A stretch of DNA of 64,000 nucleotides from Budorcas taxicolor. Its lineage: Eukaryota > Chordata > Mammalia > Artiodactyla > Bovidae. This document shows positions 24,475 through 35,500 of this stretch, piece after piece. The notes below the pieces were generated by a model. The model searched no databases and was not told the origin of the DNA. It saw nothing but the letters and a program-made list of their open reading frames with translations. Position 1 is the stretch's first letter; the number at the start of each line of letters is the position of its first letter. The stretch is from assembly GCF_023091745.1 (NCBI RefSeq), contig NC_068910.1:5740272-5804271 (forward strand), given 5' to 3'. The translations under genes and the position numbers were made by a program.

Positions 24475-24668
24475 AGGCTTCCCTGATAGCTCAGTTGGTA
24501 AAGAATCCTCCTGCAATGCGGGAGACCTGGGTTCGATCCCTGGGTTGGGATGATCCCCTGGAGAAGGGAAAGGCTACCCACTCCAGTATTCCGGCCTGGA
24601 GCATTCCTCGGACTGTATAGTCTGTGGGGTTGCAGAGTTGGACAAGACTGAGTGACTTTCACTTTCAA
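24475..24668 (+). mobile_element. Bov-tA SINE
   Basis: Head 'ggcttccctgatagctcagt', box 'gggttcgatccctggg', end 'gactgagtgactttcacttt'. Confidence 0.93.
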
Positions 24669-25484
24669 TATGTTTGTGCAAATGGGAAATTCTAAGAGCA
24701 ATTTTCTCTCTGGAGGACCTGGGGAGCTATTGTTAAATGTCTAGGTGGGTGGGTGAGTGGATGGATGGACAATAAAAATGGAGAAGACAAGGTGTTTTCT
24801 AAGGTGGTTATAAGGTAGACTTGGCTAATACTTAGATGAGATATTAGAGGAGAAGTCGTCCAAATGAGTTAGCGGTTTCAGGCCTATGAGGCCATAGAAA
24901 GGACCTGGTGGCAGGGATGAGCAAGATGAATCTGGTGACAAAAAATGAGTAAAAAGCAAAGACTTTTCAACAAACAGACATTCGTATGCAGAAATGAATT
25001 GAGACACATACCCTACACCCTTCACAAAAATTTACTCAAAATGGGTCATAGATCTAAATGCAAAATGCACAACTATAAAAAGTCATCTAGGGAAAACCTA
25101 GACTTTGCATATGGCAGAGACTTTTAGACAAAATATAACACCAAAAGCACAATCTGGGAAGGAACTAGGTTGGACTCCATTGAATTAAAAATTTCTGTTA
25201 CACAAAAGACTGTCTCAAAAGTATGTGAAAGTAAGCCACAGACAAGGAGAAAATATTTGCAAAAGACACATCTGATAAAGTACTGTTATCCAAAACATAC
25301 AAGGAGCTCTGAAAGCTCAACAATAAGAAAGCAAACAACCAATTACGAAATGGGTCAAAAATCTCAACGGACACCTCACCAAAGAGATACACGGATAGTA
25401 AATATGCGTATGGAAAGATGCTCCCCATCACCTATGCTCAGGGAATGCAAGTTACTATGATCAGGAAATACCACTGCACATCTA

Positions 25485-25696
25485 TTGTTGTTGTTTAGTT
25501 GCTGAGTCGTGTCCGACTCTTTGCGACCCCATGGACTGTAGCCCGCCAGGCTCCTCTGTCCATGGGATTTCCCAGGCAAGAATACTGGAGTGGGTTGCCT
25601 TTTCCTTTTCCAGGCAATCTTCCTGAACCAGAGATCAAACCCGAGTGTCCTGCTTGGCAGGTGGATTCTTTACCACAGTGCCACCAGGGAGGCCCC
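25485..25696 (-). mobile_element. Bov-tA SINE nested in L1
   Basis: Reverse-complement pattern from 'gttgttgtttagttgctgag' to the head 'ccaccagggaggcccc'. Confidence 0.93.
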
Positions 25697-26336
25697 ACAT
25701 ACCAGTCAGGATGTAGGACAGCTCAAATCCAAAACACTGATGATACCAAGTGCTGGCAAGGATACAGAGCAACAGGGGCTCTCTTACACTGAAGGTGGGA
25801 ACGTAAGCTGGTACAGCCGCTTTGGAGATAGTCCAGTAGCTTCATATAAAATTAAACATACTCTTACCATAAGAACCAGCAGTTAAGTTCCTTGGTATTT
25901 ATCCAAAGAGTTGAAAACTTAAGCCCATACAAATGCTTATACATGAATGTTCATAACAGCTTTATTCCTAGTTGTCAAACTTGGAAGTACCCAAGAGTCC
26001 ATCCACAGGTGAATGTGGTGCACATCCAGACAACGGGATATTATTAGTCAGCAATAAAAAGACACGAGCTATCAAGACACAAAAAGACATGGAGGAAACT
26101 TCAATGCACCTTGCTGAGTGAAAGAAGTCAATCTTAAAAAAAGCTACAAACAGTATCATTCCAATGACACGGCATTCTGGAAAAGTCAGAAGTATAGAGA
26201 CAGCAAAAAGATTGGGTTCTGGTGGTTGCCAGGGATGGGGAAGTAGGGGGAGATGAACAGGAAGTGCACAGATTTTTAGGGTAGTAGAACTACTTTATAT
26301 GAGACTTTAATATTAGATCCATGTCATTATACATTA

Positions 26337-26630
26337 GGAAAGTGAAAGTGTTAATCGCTCAGTCGTGTACAACTCTTTGCAATCCCGCGGACTGTATCCT
26401 GCTAGGCTCCTCTGTCCATGGAATTCTCCAGGCAAGAATACTGGAGTTGCTTACCATTCCCTTCTCCAGGGGATCTTCCCCACCCAGGGATCAAGCCAGG
26501 GTCTCCTGCACTGCAGGCAGATTCTTTACTGTCTGACCCATGAGTGATTTAGGCAGTAAGCGTTATGTGTGTGCTTAGTTGCTCAGTCGTGTGCGACATT
26601 TCACGACCCCATGGACTGTAGCCTGCCAGG
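26337..26630 (-). mobile_element. Two-unit Bov SINE nested in L1
   Basis: A near-complete reverse copy (26339-26550) followed by a short reverse BovA unit ('gcttagttgctcagtcgtgt' to 'gtagcctgccagg'). Flanking repeats ATTATACATT (26326-26335) and ATTACACATT (26631-26640) suggest that they came in together. Confidence 0.85.
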
Positions 26631-26880
26631 ATTACACATTTGTCTAAATTCACAGACTGTACAACACCAAAAGTGAGCCCTAATATAAATTATAGACTTT
26701 GGGAGAATATGATATGCCTATATAGGCTCATCAGTTTTAACCAATGTACCACTCTGGTGGGGGTTGTTGATAATGGGGGAGGGAACACAGTGTCAGGGCA
26801 GGGAGTAGATGAGAAATCCCTGTACCTTCTGCTTCACTCTGCTGTGAACCTAAAACTGCTCTAAAAAGAGAAAATCTCCA

Positions 26881-28037
26881 AAACCAAAACAAAAAATCAA
26901 GAACACAGGAAAATCACAAAGCTGTCTCCATGTCTTAGCCACTTGATTTCAATTATCCAGACTGAAAATGTTTATCATCCAGAAGATGACAACCTATTAA
27001 CAGCTTGGAAGTTTCTTCCTAAAGAAACAAAGTGTTTCAGAATCCTATATTTACTCATTTACAATTGAGAAATGTTCTTATTTATTTTGTTAATCCAGAC
27101 TTCTGGGAATTTTCAATATCGTCTAGAGCAAGGGGATGAATAACTGTGTGGAACTAAAACTGGGGCAAGAAAATAAATGGCTTACTAAGCCCTTGCCACA
27201 TGCTCAGAAATCGGGTCTACATGTTGTCTTTGAAGCTGGACATGAGCCCCCAGCTGGAGGTATCAAAACAGATGAGGACAAGTTTTAGGGAAAGCAGAGA
27301 GACCCAGAACTGAATTCTAGCTCTGCTCCTGCCAAGCGGGATGGCCTCAGGCAAATTTCGCGACCTCTCTGGGCCTCTACCTCCTTACTTGTACAATAGG
27401 GTTTGGACTTAAACCCTCCCAGCCCAGACAAGCTGTATTCTAATATTCCAGAGCTGGGTCTCTGCCGTTAGAATCCCCTTGCTCACAGGACCTGATTCTC
27501 TAGTTCTACTGCTTCATGTGAGCACTACTACACAGGACCATAATTGCTCATCTGTCGGTGTCTACCACACCCAGGGGGGAGTGCACACTCTGCGGGGGCA
27601 AGACTGTCCACCGTCCTCCTGGGTGCATCTGGCACCTCGCAGGGAGCCCCACACAGGCGGGATTCAGCCTTTCCACAAAAGCCTACTAAGCAGCAGGCGT
27701 GCACCACTAGCTCTACATTGAAGCTGGAACCCAGAGACCATCTCTCCAGCCAGATCAGCCTCTTCTGAGTGTCCAGGTTGCTCACTCAGACCCTGGGAGA
27801 CCCTGAATGTGGGTCTGTGATGTCAGAAGGATGGAAAGTGCTGAGGAAGGTACAGGAGAAGATGGAGCTGAAGGTCACATGCAGCGATTATCCTTCGTGG
27901 GGTAGGGGACACCGATGTCAACACAGCCTCGGGGCCCACATACCGCCCCGCAGACCAACGGAGAGCACTGTCACACCTCTACCTGCGGCCTTGCCACAGC
28001 CTCATCTGGGATCTACTTATTTGTGAACTGAAAAGAC
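26881..28037. other. Intronic DNA, no gene
   Basis: AT-rich unique DNA, then a MIR at 27295-27412. Open frames at 27479-28026 on both strands show no domain. Confidence 0.5.
27295..27412 (+). mobile_element. MIR SINE
   Basis: 'actgaattctagctctgctc', 'cctcaggcaaatttcgcgac', 'ctctctgggcctctacctcc' follow the MIR order. Confidence 0.75.
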
Positions 28038-28245
28038 AAAGTGTTAGTCTATCAGCTGTGTCTGACTCTTTGTGACCCCATGGACTGTAGCCCACCAGGC
28101 TCCTCTGTGCATGGGGTTCTCCAGGGAAGAATACTGGAGTGGGTTGCCATGCCCTCCTCCAGGGGATCTTCCCGATCCAGGGATTTAACCTGGGTCTCCT
28201 GCATTGCAGGCAGATTCTTTACCATCTGAGCCACCAGGGAAGCCC
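28038..28245 (-). mobile_element. Bov-tA SINE
   Basis: Reverse-complement pattern from 'ctgtgtctgactctttgtga' to 'gagccaccagggaagcc'. Confidence 0.94.
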
Positions 28246-28818
28246 TGATCCCAAATCCACACTTACAGAAGCACCTGCCAAGAGGCTGAGCCTAGAGTGT
28301 CTGCATCGACTCCTGAGCAAGGGTTGTGGTCTCAACTGAGTTACAGTCGGGGTTACAGTTTTTGCCTTGGAGATGGGATAGAGCCAGGACCTTTTCCTCA
28401 ACTTGATGAAATTTCAGAAATTTCTCCTGAGGCCCAGGTATGGATAGCAGGCTGGAACTTGGGTGAAGAGGAAATGCAAGCTTGGGCATGGCCTGGACAA
28501 CAGCAGGAAGATGGAGTCCCTCCCGCTTCCTTGAACTGACCCCTGAGGGAGACTCTGGCCAGAGTCCTGCAGGCAGGTGGCAGGGGCGACCTCTGCCCAC
28601 TCACTAAGACTCAGATGACCTGCGTTTATTTTTAACTGCTTTTACATAAAATCTGAAGTCTTTGGACGCTGGGCTCACATCCAAGGTGAGGTGAACGAAC
28701 AGTAAAAAAATAAATAAAAGCATCAGACCCTAGAGACCACATGCTGATCTGGGGCCTCCTAGTCTCCTCAAGCTGTCAGACGTGACCTCCAGAACCTTAT
28801 TGATAAGCAGCCAGGGAA

Positions 28819-29012
28819 GTCCCTCATGCTGGGAAGGAAAGACTAAGGGCAGGAGGAGAAGTGGGTGACAGAGGATGAGATGGTTGGAGGGCACCATCGA
28901 CTTGATGGACATGAGTTTGAGCAAGCTCTGGGAGATGGTGATGGACAAGGAAGCCTGGCGTGCTGCAGTCCACGGGGTTGCAAAGAGTCAGACACAACTA
29001 AGCCACTGAACA
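28819..29012 (+). mobile_element. BovB/ART2A 3' end
   Basis: 'ctcatgctgggaagg', 'acagaggatgagatggttgg', 'gacatgagtttgagcaagct', end 'gtcagacacaactaagccac'. Short, 5'-truncated. Confidence 0.92.
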
Positions 29013-29049
29013 ACAAGGGAGCTGGGCCATCAGAGCAGGTCCTGACCTG

Positions 29050-29170
29050 ACACTTACTCACCATGTAACTGTGAACAAGTCCCTTTTGCTCTCTGAACCT
29101 CAGTTTCCTCATCCATAAAATATGGGTGTGGATGGACCAGATCGTCTCCAAGGAGCCTTGCAGGTCCTGA
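29050..29170 (+). mobile_element. MIR SINE
   Basis: 'aacaagtcccttttgctctc', 'ctcagtttcctcatccataa' and the following AT-rich part match the MIR core and 3' part. Confidence 0.75.
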
Positions 29171-29171
29171 A

Positions 29172-31021
29172 ACCCACATCTCATCCTGGACACTCACCCT
29201 GGTCTTGGGCATGGAACATGGAGAAGAGCCCATGAAGCCCAGTCTTAAGGAAAGGACTTAATTGCTCATGTCAACATTTCCCTTAATAGGACCATTTAGC
29301 TGCATCCAACAGTCACAGAGCACCTACTATGTGCTCTTAACAGCCTCTTCATAAGCCACCTGTAAGGAAACTGTCACTGTCCTCAGGTCACATGTGACAG
29401 GATTGATGGTGCACTCACCCAGAGCCTGAGCTATGCAGTCACCAAGGCGTGAGGTCAATCCCAGCCCCTCCCCCTTCCCCACTTGAGTGTTCTTGAGTGT
29501 CCTTGTGGGGTTATATAACCCCACAAATCTTCAGTTTCCTCATCTGTACAATGGAGATAATGCCGGCCCCTGTGTCTCATGTAGCTGGTAGCTGTTCAAG
29601 CTCTGAATGGAATAGGCTTGTGAAGCACTCAGTAACCATCATCCTGCCTCCCCCTAAACCTCTTCTGAAGTCCCTCAGCATGTAGCCTGCTGGTCCTTCC
29701 TTGATACTGGGTCCCTGCCTTAGGATTCTCTGACACACAGGCTTGATGGTCCCGCCAGTGGCAAGCAGTCCTGCCTTGGGACTGAACTTCCTCCCACCAT
29801 GGCCCACGCCCAGGCCCGAGAGCCCAAGGCCACACATTCACGTGGACAGCCCACACATGTGCACACATCAAAACCTCATCCGTACTGTCCTCCCCACAGC
29901 CTTGGACAGCTGCCACCCAGCCAGGCCCCACTGGCCCCGCGTGAACACCCGAAAAGCTGGTCATCGTAGTAGAAGCAACAAGAGCACCAAGCGTGACAGC
30001 CCTCCCCCTGTTTCAGATGGTTCATGAAGCACTGTCACACAGATCACCTGCCGAGGGTAGAGGCTGTGTTTCATTCATCTTAGATGCACACTGAATAATG
30101 CCAGGTATCAAGCAGATACTCAGAAGCTATTTCTTGGATGAATAAGTTTGACAACAAGATTTTTAAAAATCACCATCTGCTTCTCATACTTACAATCAGT
30201 TCTCCATTCTGCTAAGCGTTAAAATGTGCAGCCATGCATTTCAGTCTTGTAAGCACCCCGTGAGATGAGCTCACTTACCAATCTCTATTTGGCCAAAGAG
30301 GAAACAGGCTCAGAGAAGGTAAGTGATTCACCCCAGATCTCAGTCAGTGAGAGACAGACCTGGGATGTGGACCCTGATTTTAAATCCTGGTTCTCACCCC
30401 CTGCAGTCTGTCTCCTCTTTTTTGGCCAAAAAAGGCAGTGGCTGGGGGCGGGGGGAAGGAAGGGAGTGGTGCATGGGAGCAGGATGCACGTAGTCTAAAA
30501 TAGTAGATTGATAATGCAGTGATTTTTATATTTTGGAAGAGAAAAAAAATCCTATTGTCTTGACACAAATCAGAGAAAGCAAAGATCGGCAAAATCATCT
30601 CGCCTGAAGGGACACGAGAGTCTCTGTCCTACTTTCTGGCCCCTGAGGCACATTCATGATTACTTTCTAGTATGTCCTCAGCCTCCTGATAGCTCATAAC
30701 ATGAGGCTTGTTGACGTCTCTTCTGTGTTCTTCTAAGTCCACTCACTCAGGTCTGCCCACCTCCCACATTTTAGCAGTTGGTTCTTCATCCCACCTGCCA
30801 CCTTGGGAGCTGAGGGGACCATCTTTTGCAAAAGGTCCCAGAGTCATTAAGTTCTTACTTCCTCAGAGGTTTTGTCTCCACGCATTGCCTCCACCAATGA
30901 CTTAAGAGTAAAGTTTACGAGCAACTGCCTACCAGAAGCCAGCAGCCAGAGACTATGACACGGTCAGGGTGACACAGGCATTTTAAAAAAGCCCTATCTT
31001 CTTCTTTCCCACAAATGAGGA
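29172..31021. other. Intronic DNA with old repeat remnants, no gene
   Basis: A MIR piece at about 29525-29640 ('ctcatctgtacaatggagat'), an L2/MIR tail at 30085-30150 and a reverse MIR at 30250-30400. The rest shows nothing that I recognise. Confidence 0.5.
30250..30400 (-). mobile_element. MIR SINE
   Basis: Reverse MIR: 'gaggaaacaggctcagagaa', 'ggtaagtgattcacccc', 'cagacctgggatgtggaccc'. Confidence 0.75.
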
Positions 31022-31222
31022 AGCCAATGGTGGCTCAGATGGTAAAGAATCTGCCTGCAATATGGGAGACCTGTGCTTGATCCCTGGGTCGGGAAGATCC
31101 TCTGGAGAAGGGAATGACTACCTACTCCAGTATTCTTGCCTGGAGAATTCCATGGACAGAAGAGCCTGGCGGGCTATAACCTATGGGTTCACACAGAGTT
31201 ACACATGACTGAGCAACTAATG
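31022..31222 (+). mobile_element. Bov-tA SINE
   Basis: 'aatggtggctcagatggtaa', 'cttgatccctgggtcgggaa', end 'acatgactgagcaactaatg'. Confidence 0.92.
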
Positions 31223-31692
31223 CTGTTCATGTCATTGACACTCAGCCACAGGGCTGTGGACTGTGGCCAACCGAGTACCCGTAGAAGCAGGTGGCTGCTG
31301 TTCAGCTCAGCCCAAGGCTGCCAGGCAGGTACACAAGCCCAGTGGTGCCCAGTCTTCCAACTTTCCAAGGGAGAACCTGTTGGTTTTTCCATATATTTCA
31401 AATGAAATTACCTGGTTTCTACATCTTGGTAACGAATTCTCCTCCCCTTCTTTTTTTTTAATAAAATACACGGATGGGCTGGACTTCGCCATGAGCTGCA
31501 CATGTGACCCTTGTGGCACAGACGGCCACAGTCATCAGACATCCCTCTGGTCCCCTCATGTCTAAGCCTCCCTGGCAGCTGGTGAGGCCGTGTCTCAGGC
31601 TCTGGGCAGCGGGTTGGGAGTGGAAGAGCTGCTGTGACTTTCAGGCCAGGGCAGCTCAGAGCTTGCTATCTGCTCCCATCTTTCTTCTCCTA

Positions 31693-31873
31693 TGGTCCCT
31701 GGTGGCTCCTGCAATGCAGGAGATGCGGGTTTGATCCCTGGGTCAGGAAGATCCCCTGGAAAAGGGAATAGTAACCTACTCCAGTATTCTTCCTGGGAAA
31801 TCCTATGGACAGAGGAACCTGGTGGGCTACATCCATGGAGTTGCAAAGGGTCAGATACGACCGATTGACTAGA
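31693..31873 (+). mobile_element. Bov-tA SINE with internal deletion in the head
   Basis: 'tggtccctggtggctcctgc' runs straight into 'aatgcaggagatgcgggttt'; about 20 bp usually present between 'ggctc' and 'ctgcaatgcagg' are missing. The rest is complete to 'cagatacgaccgattgact'. Confidence 0.9.
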
Positions 31874-32139
31874 AAACAAACAAACAACAGTAAGGCACTA
31901 GAGGCCACGTGGTACAGACAGCGCAGAAGGATGGAGGCGGCTGGCCTTCCCCTCACAGACCGCAGGCGGGTGAGACCCAGGTCCATCAGTGGAGGCAGCC
32001 CGCGCCACCCGCCCGAGCACACTCCTGGAGCCCAGGTCCTCATCACAAAATGCCCCATGGTTCTAGTTTAGCACTCCCTGGTTTCTAAAGTACTTCAGCT
32101 CTCCTTTCCGTATATGACTCTCAACCGAGGAAGAAAACA

Positions 32140-32235
32140 GGATGAGGCTTTGCTATTTCACAGGTGAGCAAACCAAGGCACAGAAGGGGGACGTGAACAA
32201 CCCCGAGGCGTGTGGCGAACAGCCGGTGGACAGGG
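32140..32235 (-). mobile_element. MIR-like remnant
   Basis: 'ctatttcacaggtgagcaaa' then 'aaggcacagaagggggac' resembles a reverse MIR. It lies in intron 5 about 150 bp from exon 5. Confidence 0.45.
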
Positions 32236-32385
32236 TGTTTCAACTCTGGACTCCAGAGTGCTGCACAGTGCTCCTCCTGGCTCCCAATCGGGAGCTGATG
32301 CCCCGGGTGCTGGGTCACCTGTGAGCCTGCACGAGGACCACTCGCCCCCTCCCCTCCTGCAGCGAGCTGAAGATCCATCTCTTAC

Positions 32386-32518
32386 CTTTCCCGTGGACTT
32401 GGTCCCCTTCCAGATGCAGAAGTAACAGATGGTCCAGGCTGCCAGCAGACACAAGGCCAGCTCCCAGCGAAGGTCCCCAATGTGCTCGATCCCATTTGAG
32501 ATGGCCAGGACCCGGCGC
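32386..32518 (-). CDS. SLC6A11: SLC6A11 coding exon 5 (residues 204-247)
   Basis: 133 bp, acceptor TTCTGCAG, donor GTAAGA. It enters in phase 2, restoring WERRVL, and leaves in phase 0 after TGK. It encodes RRVLAISNGIEHIGDLRWEL, then the fourth membrane segment ALCLLAAWTICYFCIWKG and the start of the intracellular loop KSTGK. As I recall it, human GAT-3 differs at only a few residues here (His to Arg before RVL, Asp/Asn swaps at ISNG and IGDL). This is the last exon that I can find in the window. Confidence 0.97.
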
Positions 32519-35500
32519 CTGCAGAACGGAGGGCCCAGAGTCATGGGGGCTGGAGATGGGCCACACGGCCCCCACCGTGGGCAGGGGCTAGTGCTGCCGA
32601 GGGGCAGGGGCAGGTCACTCAGCCATGCGCCCACCGTTCACCAAGCGTCTCCTCTGGGTCATACCAGGGCCAGGTGTGGGGGTCTCAGAAAGGAACGAGA
32701 CCCAGCCCCTAGCCATCCTGGATTCACCCTGTGGGGTGAAGGGGACCGGATGGGGTTTGGAGATGGCGTATGGGACAGTACGGTAAGAGCCACGTGGAGA
32801 ACGTCCAGGGGAAGCGGTGAACCTACTTCAGGGATCCCAGGAGATGGCAGGACTGTCCACAAACACTCCAGGTCCCTCCCTGAGGGGTGAGCAGTGATGA
32901 CACGTTCCTGCTGAGCTCAGCTCTGGCCAGAGGACCTGCTGTGGCCAAAGGCACACACGGCCCTTCAGATGGCAGCATTCAGAGCCAGGCGGTGTGGTCT
33001 GCCCTGTTCCTTCACACGAGTGCTGCTGTCCTAACAGAAGCATGTGTCCAAGCGACCCACTAGAAGCTCAAGTTCAGGAAACAATATGTGAGCCTTCCGG
33101 CCACCCTAGGTCAGTGCCGCTGTATGAGCAAGAAAGAAACTGCTGAAAGACAAGTGCTGGATGATGTTACTTGTACGAGGAATCTAAAAATACAGCAAAC
33201 TGGTGAATAAAACCAAAGAGCAGCAGATTCACAGATACAGAGAACAAACTCGTGGTTACCAGTGGGGAGAAGGCAGGCAGGGCAAGGGGAGATACAGGGT
33301 AGGAGCTTCTTTAAAAAAAAAAGATTATTACAGGGTTATTCCAGGACTTCCTTGGTGGCTCAGATGGTAAAGAGTCTTCCTGCAAGGCAGGAGACACAGG
33401 TTCAGTCCCTGGATTGAGAAGATCCCTTGCACAAGGGAATGGCTACCCACTCCAGGATTCGTACCTGGGAAACTCCACGGACAGAGGAGCCTTCTGGGAT
33501 ACATAGTCCCTGGGATCGCAAAAGAGTCAGATACGACTGAGCAACTAACACACGCGGGAATATACAAAGTCATGTGTGTGAAACTTTTCAAAGTTGTAAA
33601 GCACGGTGGAATTTAAATAACCAATCATTCAAAAAACACCAGACCTCGATTTCTTCAAGCTAGTAAGATCTTTGTTACTGCAACACAACCCAGACTGTCC
33701 AGACTGCCATGGGGTCAGAGAAAGCTGTGTGGAAGAAGCGACATTTGAGCTAGAGTTTGAAGGATGATCGAGTTTAGCCAGAAGAGGGAGTGGGTAGAGA
33801 TAGTTTCAGGCCCAGGGACAAGCACGAGCAATGGCCAGAAAACAGAGCATGGGGTACTCGGGGAACGTGGGGGCCCTGAGAGCAGAAGGGAAAAGCCGGG
33901 CAGATATACAGAGGCAGCATCACTGGGAGCGCTGAACAGCGGGCCAAGGGGCAGGGGTGTCCAGGGGGCCCAGGCCACAGGATGCATCCACCCACAGCCT
34001 CGCCTGGAACCCACCCGTCCTTCAGAGCTGACACAGGCCTGTCTCTCACAGCAGATCCCGGGGCTTGTGTTTCTCCAGAGTCAGACTCGCCACACTCCAT
34101 ATTGTCCAGAACTGTGGCATCAACACTAGCCCCCTCCACATTTGCTCCACGAACCCCATTTCGGCTGCCAAGCCACCCCCACCAGACCACGCCAGTCGCC
34201 TGGGTGCTCTGGGAACATCCTCTGAGAAAAGCAGCTCCCATCCCACCAAGCATGAAAGGCTCCCTCAGTGTCTATCTCCCTGGGAATCTACTTGGGGCAT
34301 GATTCTGCATTAATGACTCCGTGGCAATAATTAGCCCTGGTCTGCAGGCTCCCTCCAGCCCCAAACCCTGCTGGAGAAATCAGGCAGGCCCCCAGACAAA
34401 ACTGGGCTACGTACAGTCAGGGATTTACTCTCAAGAAAGCCAGCTCTCACTAGACTGATAGCCAGAAAGGGGAACATCTACTTAAATACATATTTATTGA
34501 GCACATACTGGGTGCCAGGCACTACAATTATACTGAGGATAAAGAAGCTTGCATGGTGCAGCTCTTGCCCTATACTAGGAGGAATTGGGCAAAAAGAAGT
34601 ACAAGCTGTTTGAGAAAGAAAGGAAACAGCTGCTTCATTATAAGGATTACTTTATTTGTTTCTCATGCCTTAGCAGTCTTTGGCTTTAATTCATTTTAAA
34701 GTGAGGGGCTGTATTAAATGAAACTTCTATGAATATCTATTCTTATAACATCCTGGAGAAAGAAATGGCAACCCACTCCAGGATTCTTGTCTGGGAAATC
34801 CCATGGACAGAGGAGCCTGGCGGGCTACAGTCCATGGGATCACAAAAAGTCAGATACAACTGAGCAACTGAGCACATTCTTATAACCGAGCAGCAAGATC
34901 CAGAGCATGGTCCTTGTGGGACGCCTGCTGAAAATGTAAAAATTCCTGGGTCCCATCCTGGACCCGTCAGGTCTGAATCCTTATGGAATGGTTCTGAGGA
35001 AGCTTGCATTTTGTTACATTTTCCCAAGGATTGCTCACACAGGGCAAGGCTTGGCTATCACTGCAGAAGTAGAATTTCCTGGTAATGAAGGAATAACTTA
35101 GAAACAACAAGGCTTTTTCTTTTTTGAGAGAGAGAACATGAAGGGAGGGGGGCTTCTCTAATGCCTCAGACAGTAAAGAATCCACCTGCAATGCAGAAGA
35201 CCCAGGTTTGATTCCTGGGTCGGAAAGATCCCCTGGAGAAGGGAATGGCAACCCACTCCAGTATTCTTGCCTGGAGAATCCCACGGACAGAGGAGAATGA
35301 CGGGCTACAATCCACGAGGTTGCAAAGAGTCGGACACGACTGAGCGACTTTCACTACCACTATCACTACTTGAAGAGGGAGCAGGGGTCCTCTGAGAAGT
35401 TACTGAAGGGATGCACTGTCTCCCCAGAACAGAGCAATATACTGCTGTGCCCACTCACCCCCAAACTTCTGCAAGAACTTCAGGGTGCTCACCGACTTCC

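Larger units (their letters stand above)
24935..26880 (+). mobile_element. L1 LINE 3' part, interrupted by two SINE insertions
   Basis: Starts in the 3' part of ORF2 ('aaaatgggtcatagatctaa') and passes through the 3'UTR ('ctgtgaacctaaaactgctc'). Two insertions, at 25485-25696 and 26337-26630, split it; the L1 order resumes after each. All frames are broken. About 1.45 kb of L1 remains. Confidence 0.9.
1..32385 (-). other. SLC6A11: SLC6A11 intron 5, partial (at least 32.4 kb)
   Basis: Starts with donor GTAAGA just below 32386 and runs off the left edge. I looked on the minus strand for the next SLC6 exon (expected to encode VVYVTATFPY and the RGVTLPGA region) and did not find it. Repeats are listed separately. 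Stretches over 300 bp with nothing recognised include 2721-4240 apart from the T tract, 6025-6695, 6904-7377, 8102-8579, 11113-11560, 12021-12688, 14736-15698, 16396-16869, 17100-17623, 17816-18350, 19006-19874, 22216-22772 and 31874-32140. Confidence 0.8.

Noticed and set aside
24475..24560. tRNA-like box B ('gggttcgatccctggg') as a real tRNA gene
   Set aside because: It is the tRNA-derived head of a Bov-tA SINE, followed by the SINE body, and does not fold as a full cloverleaf.
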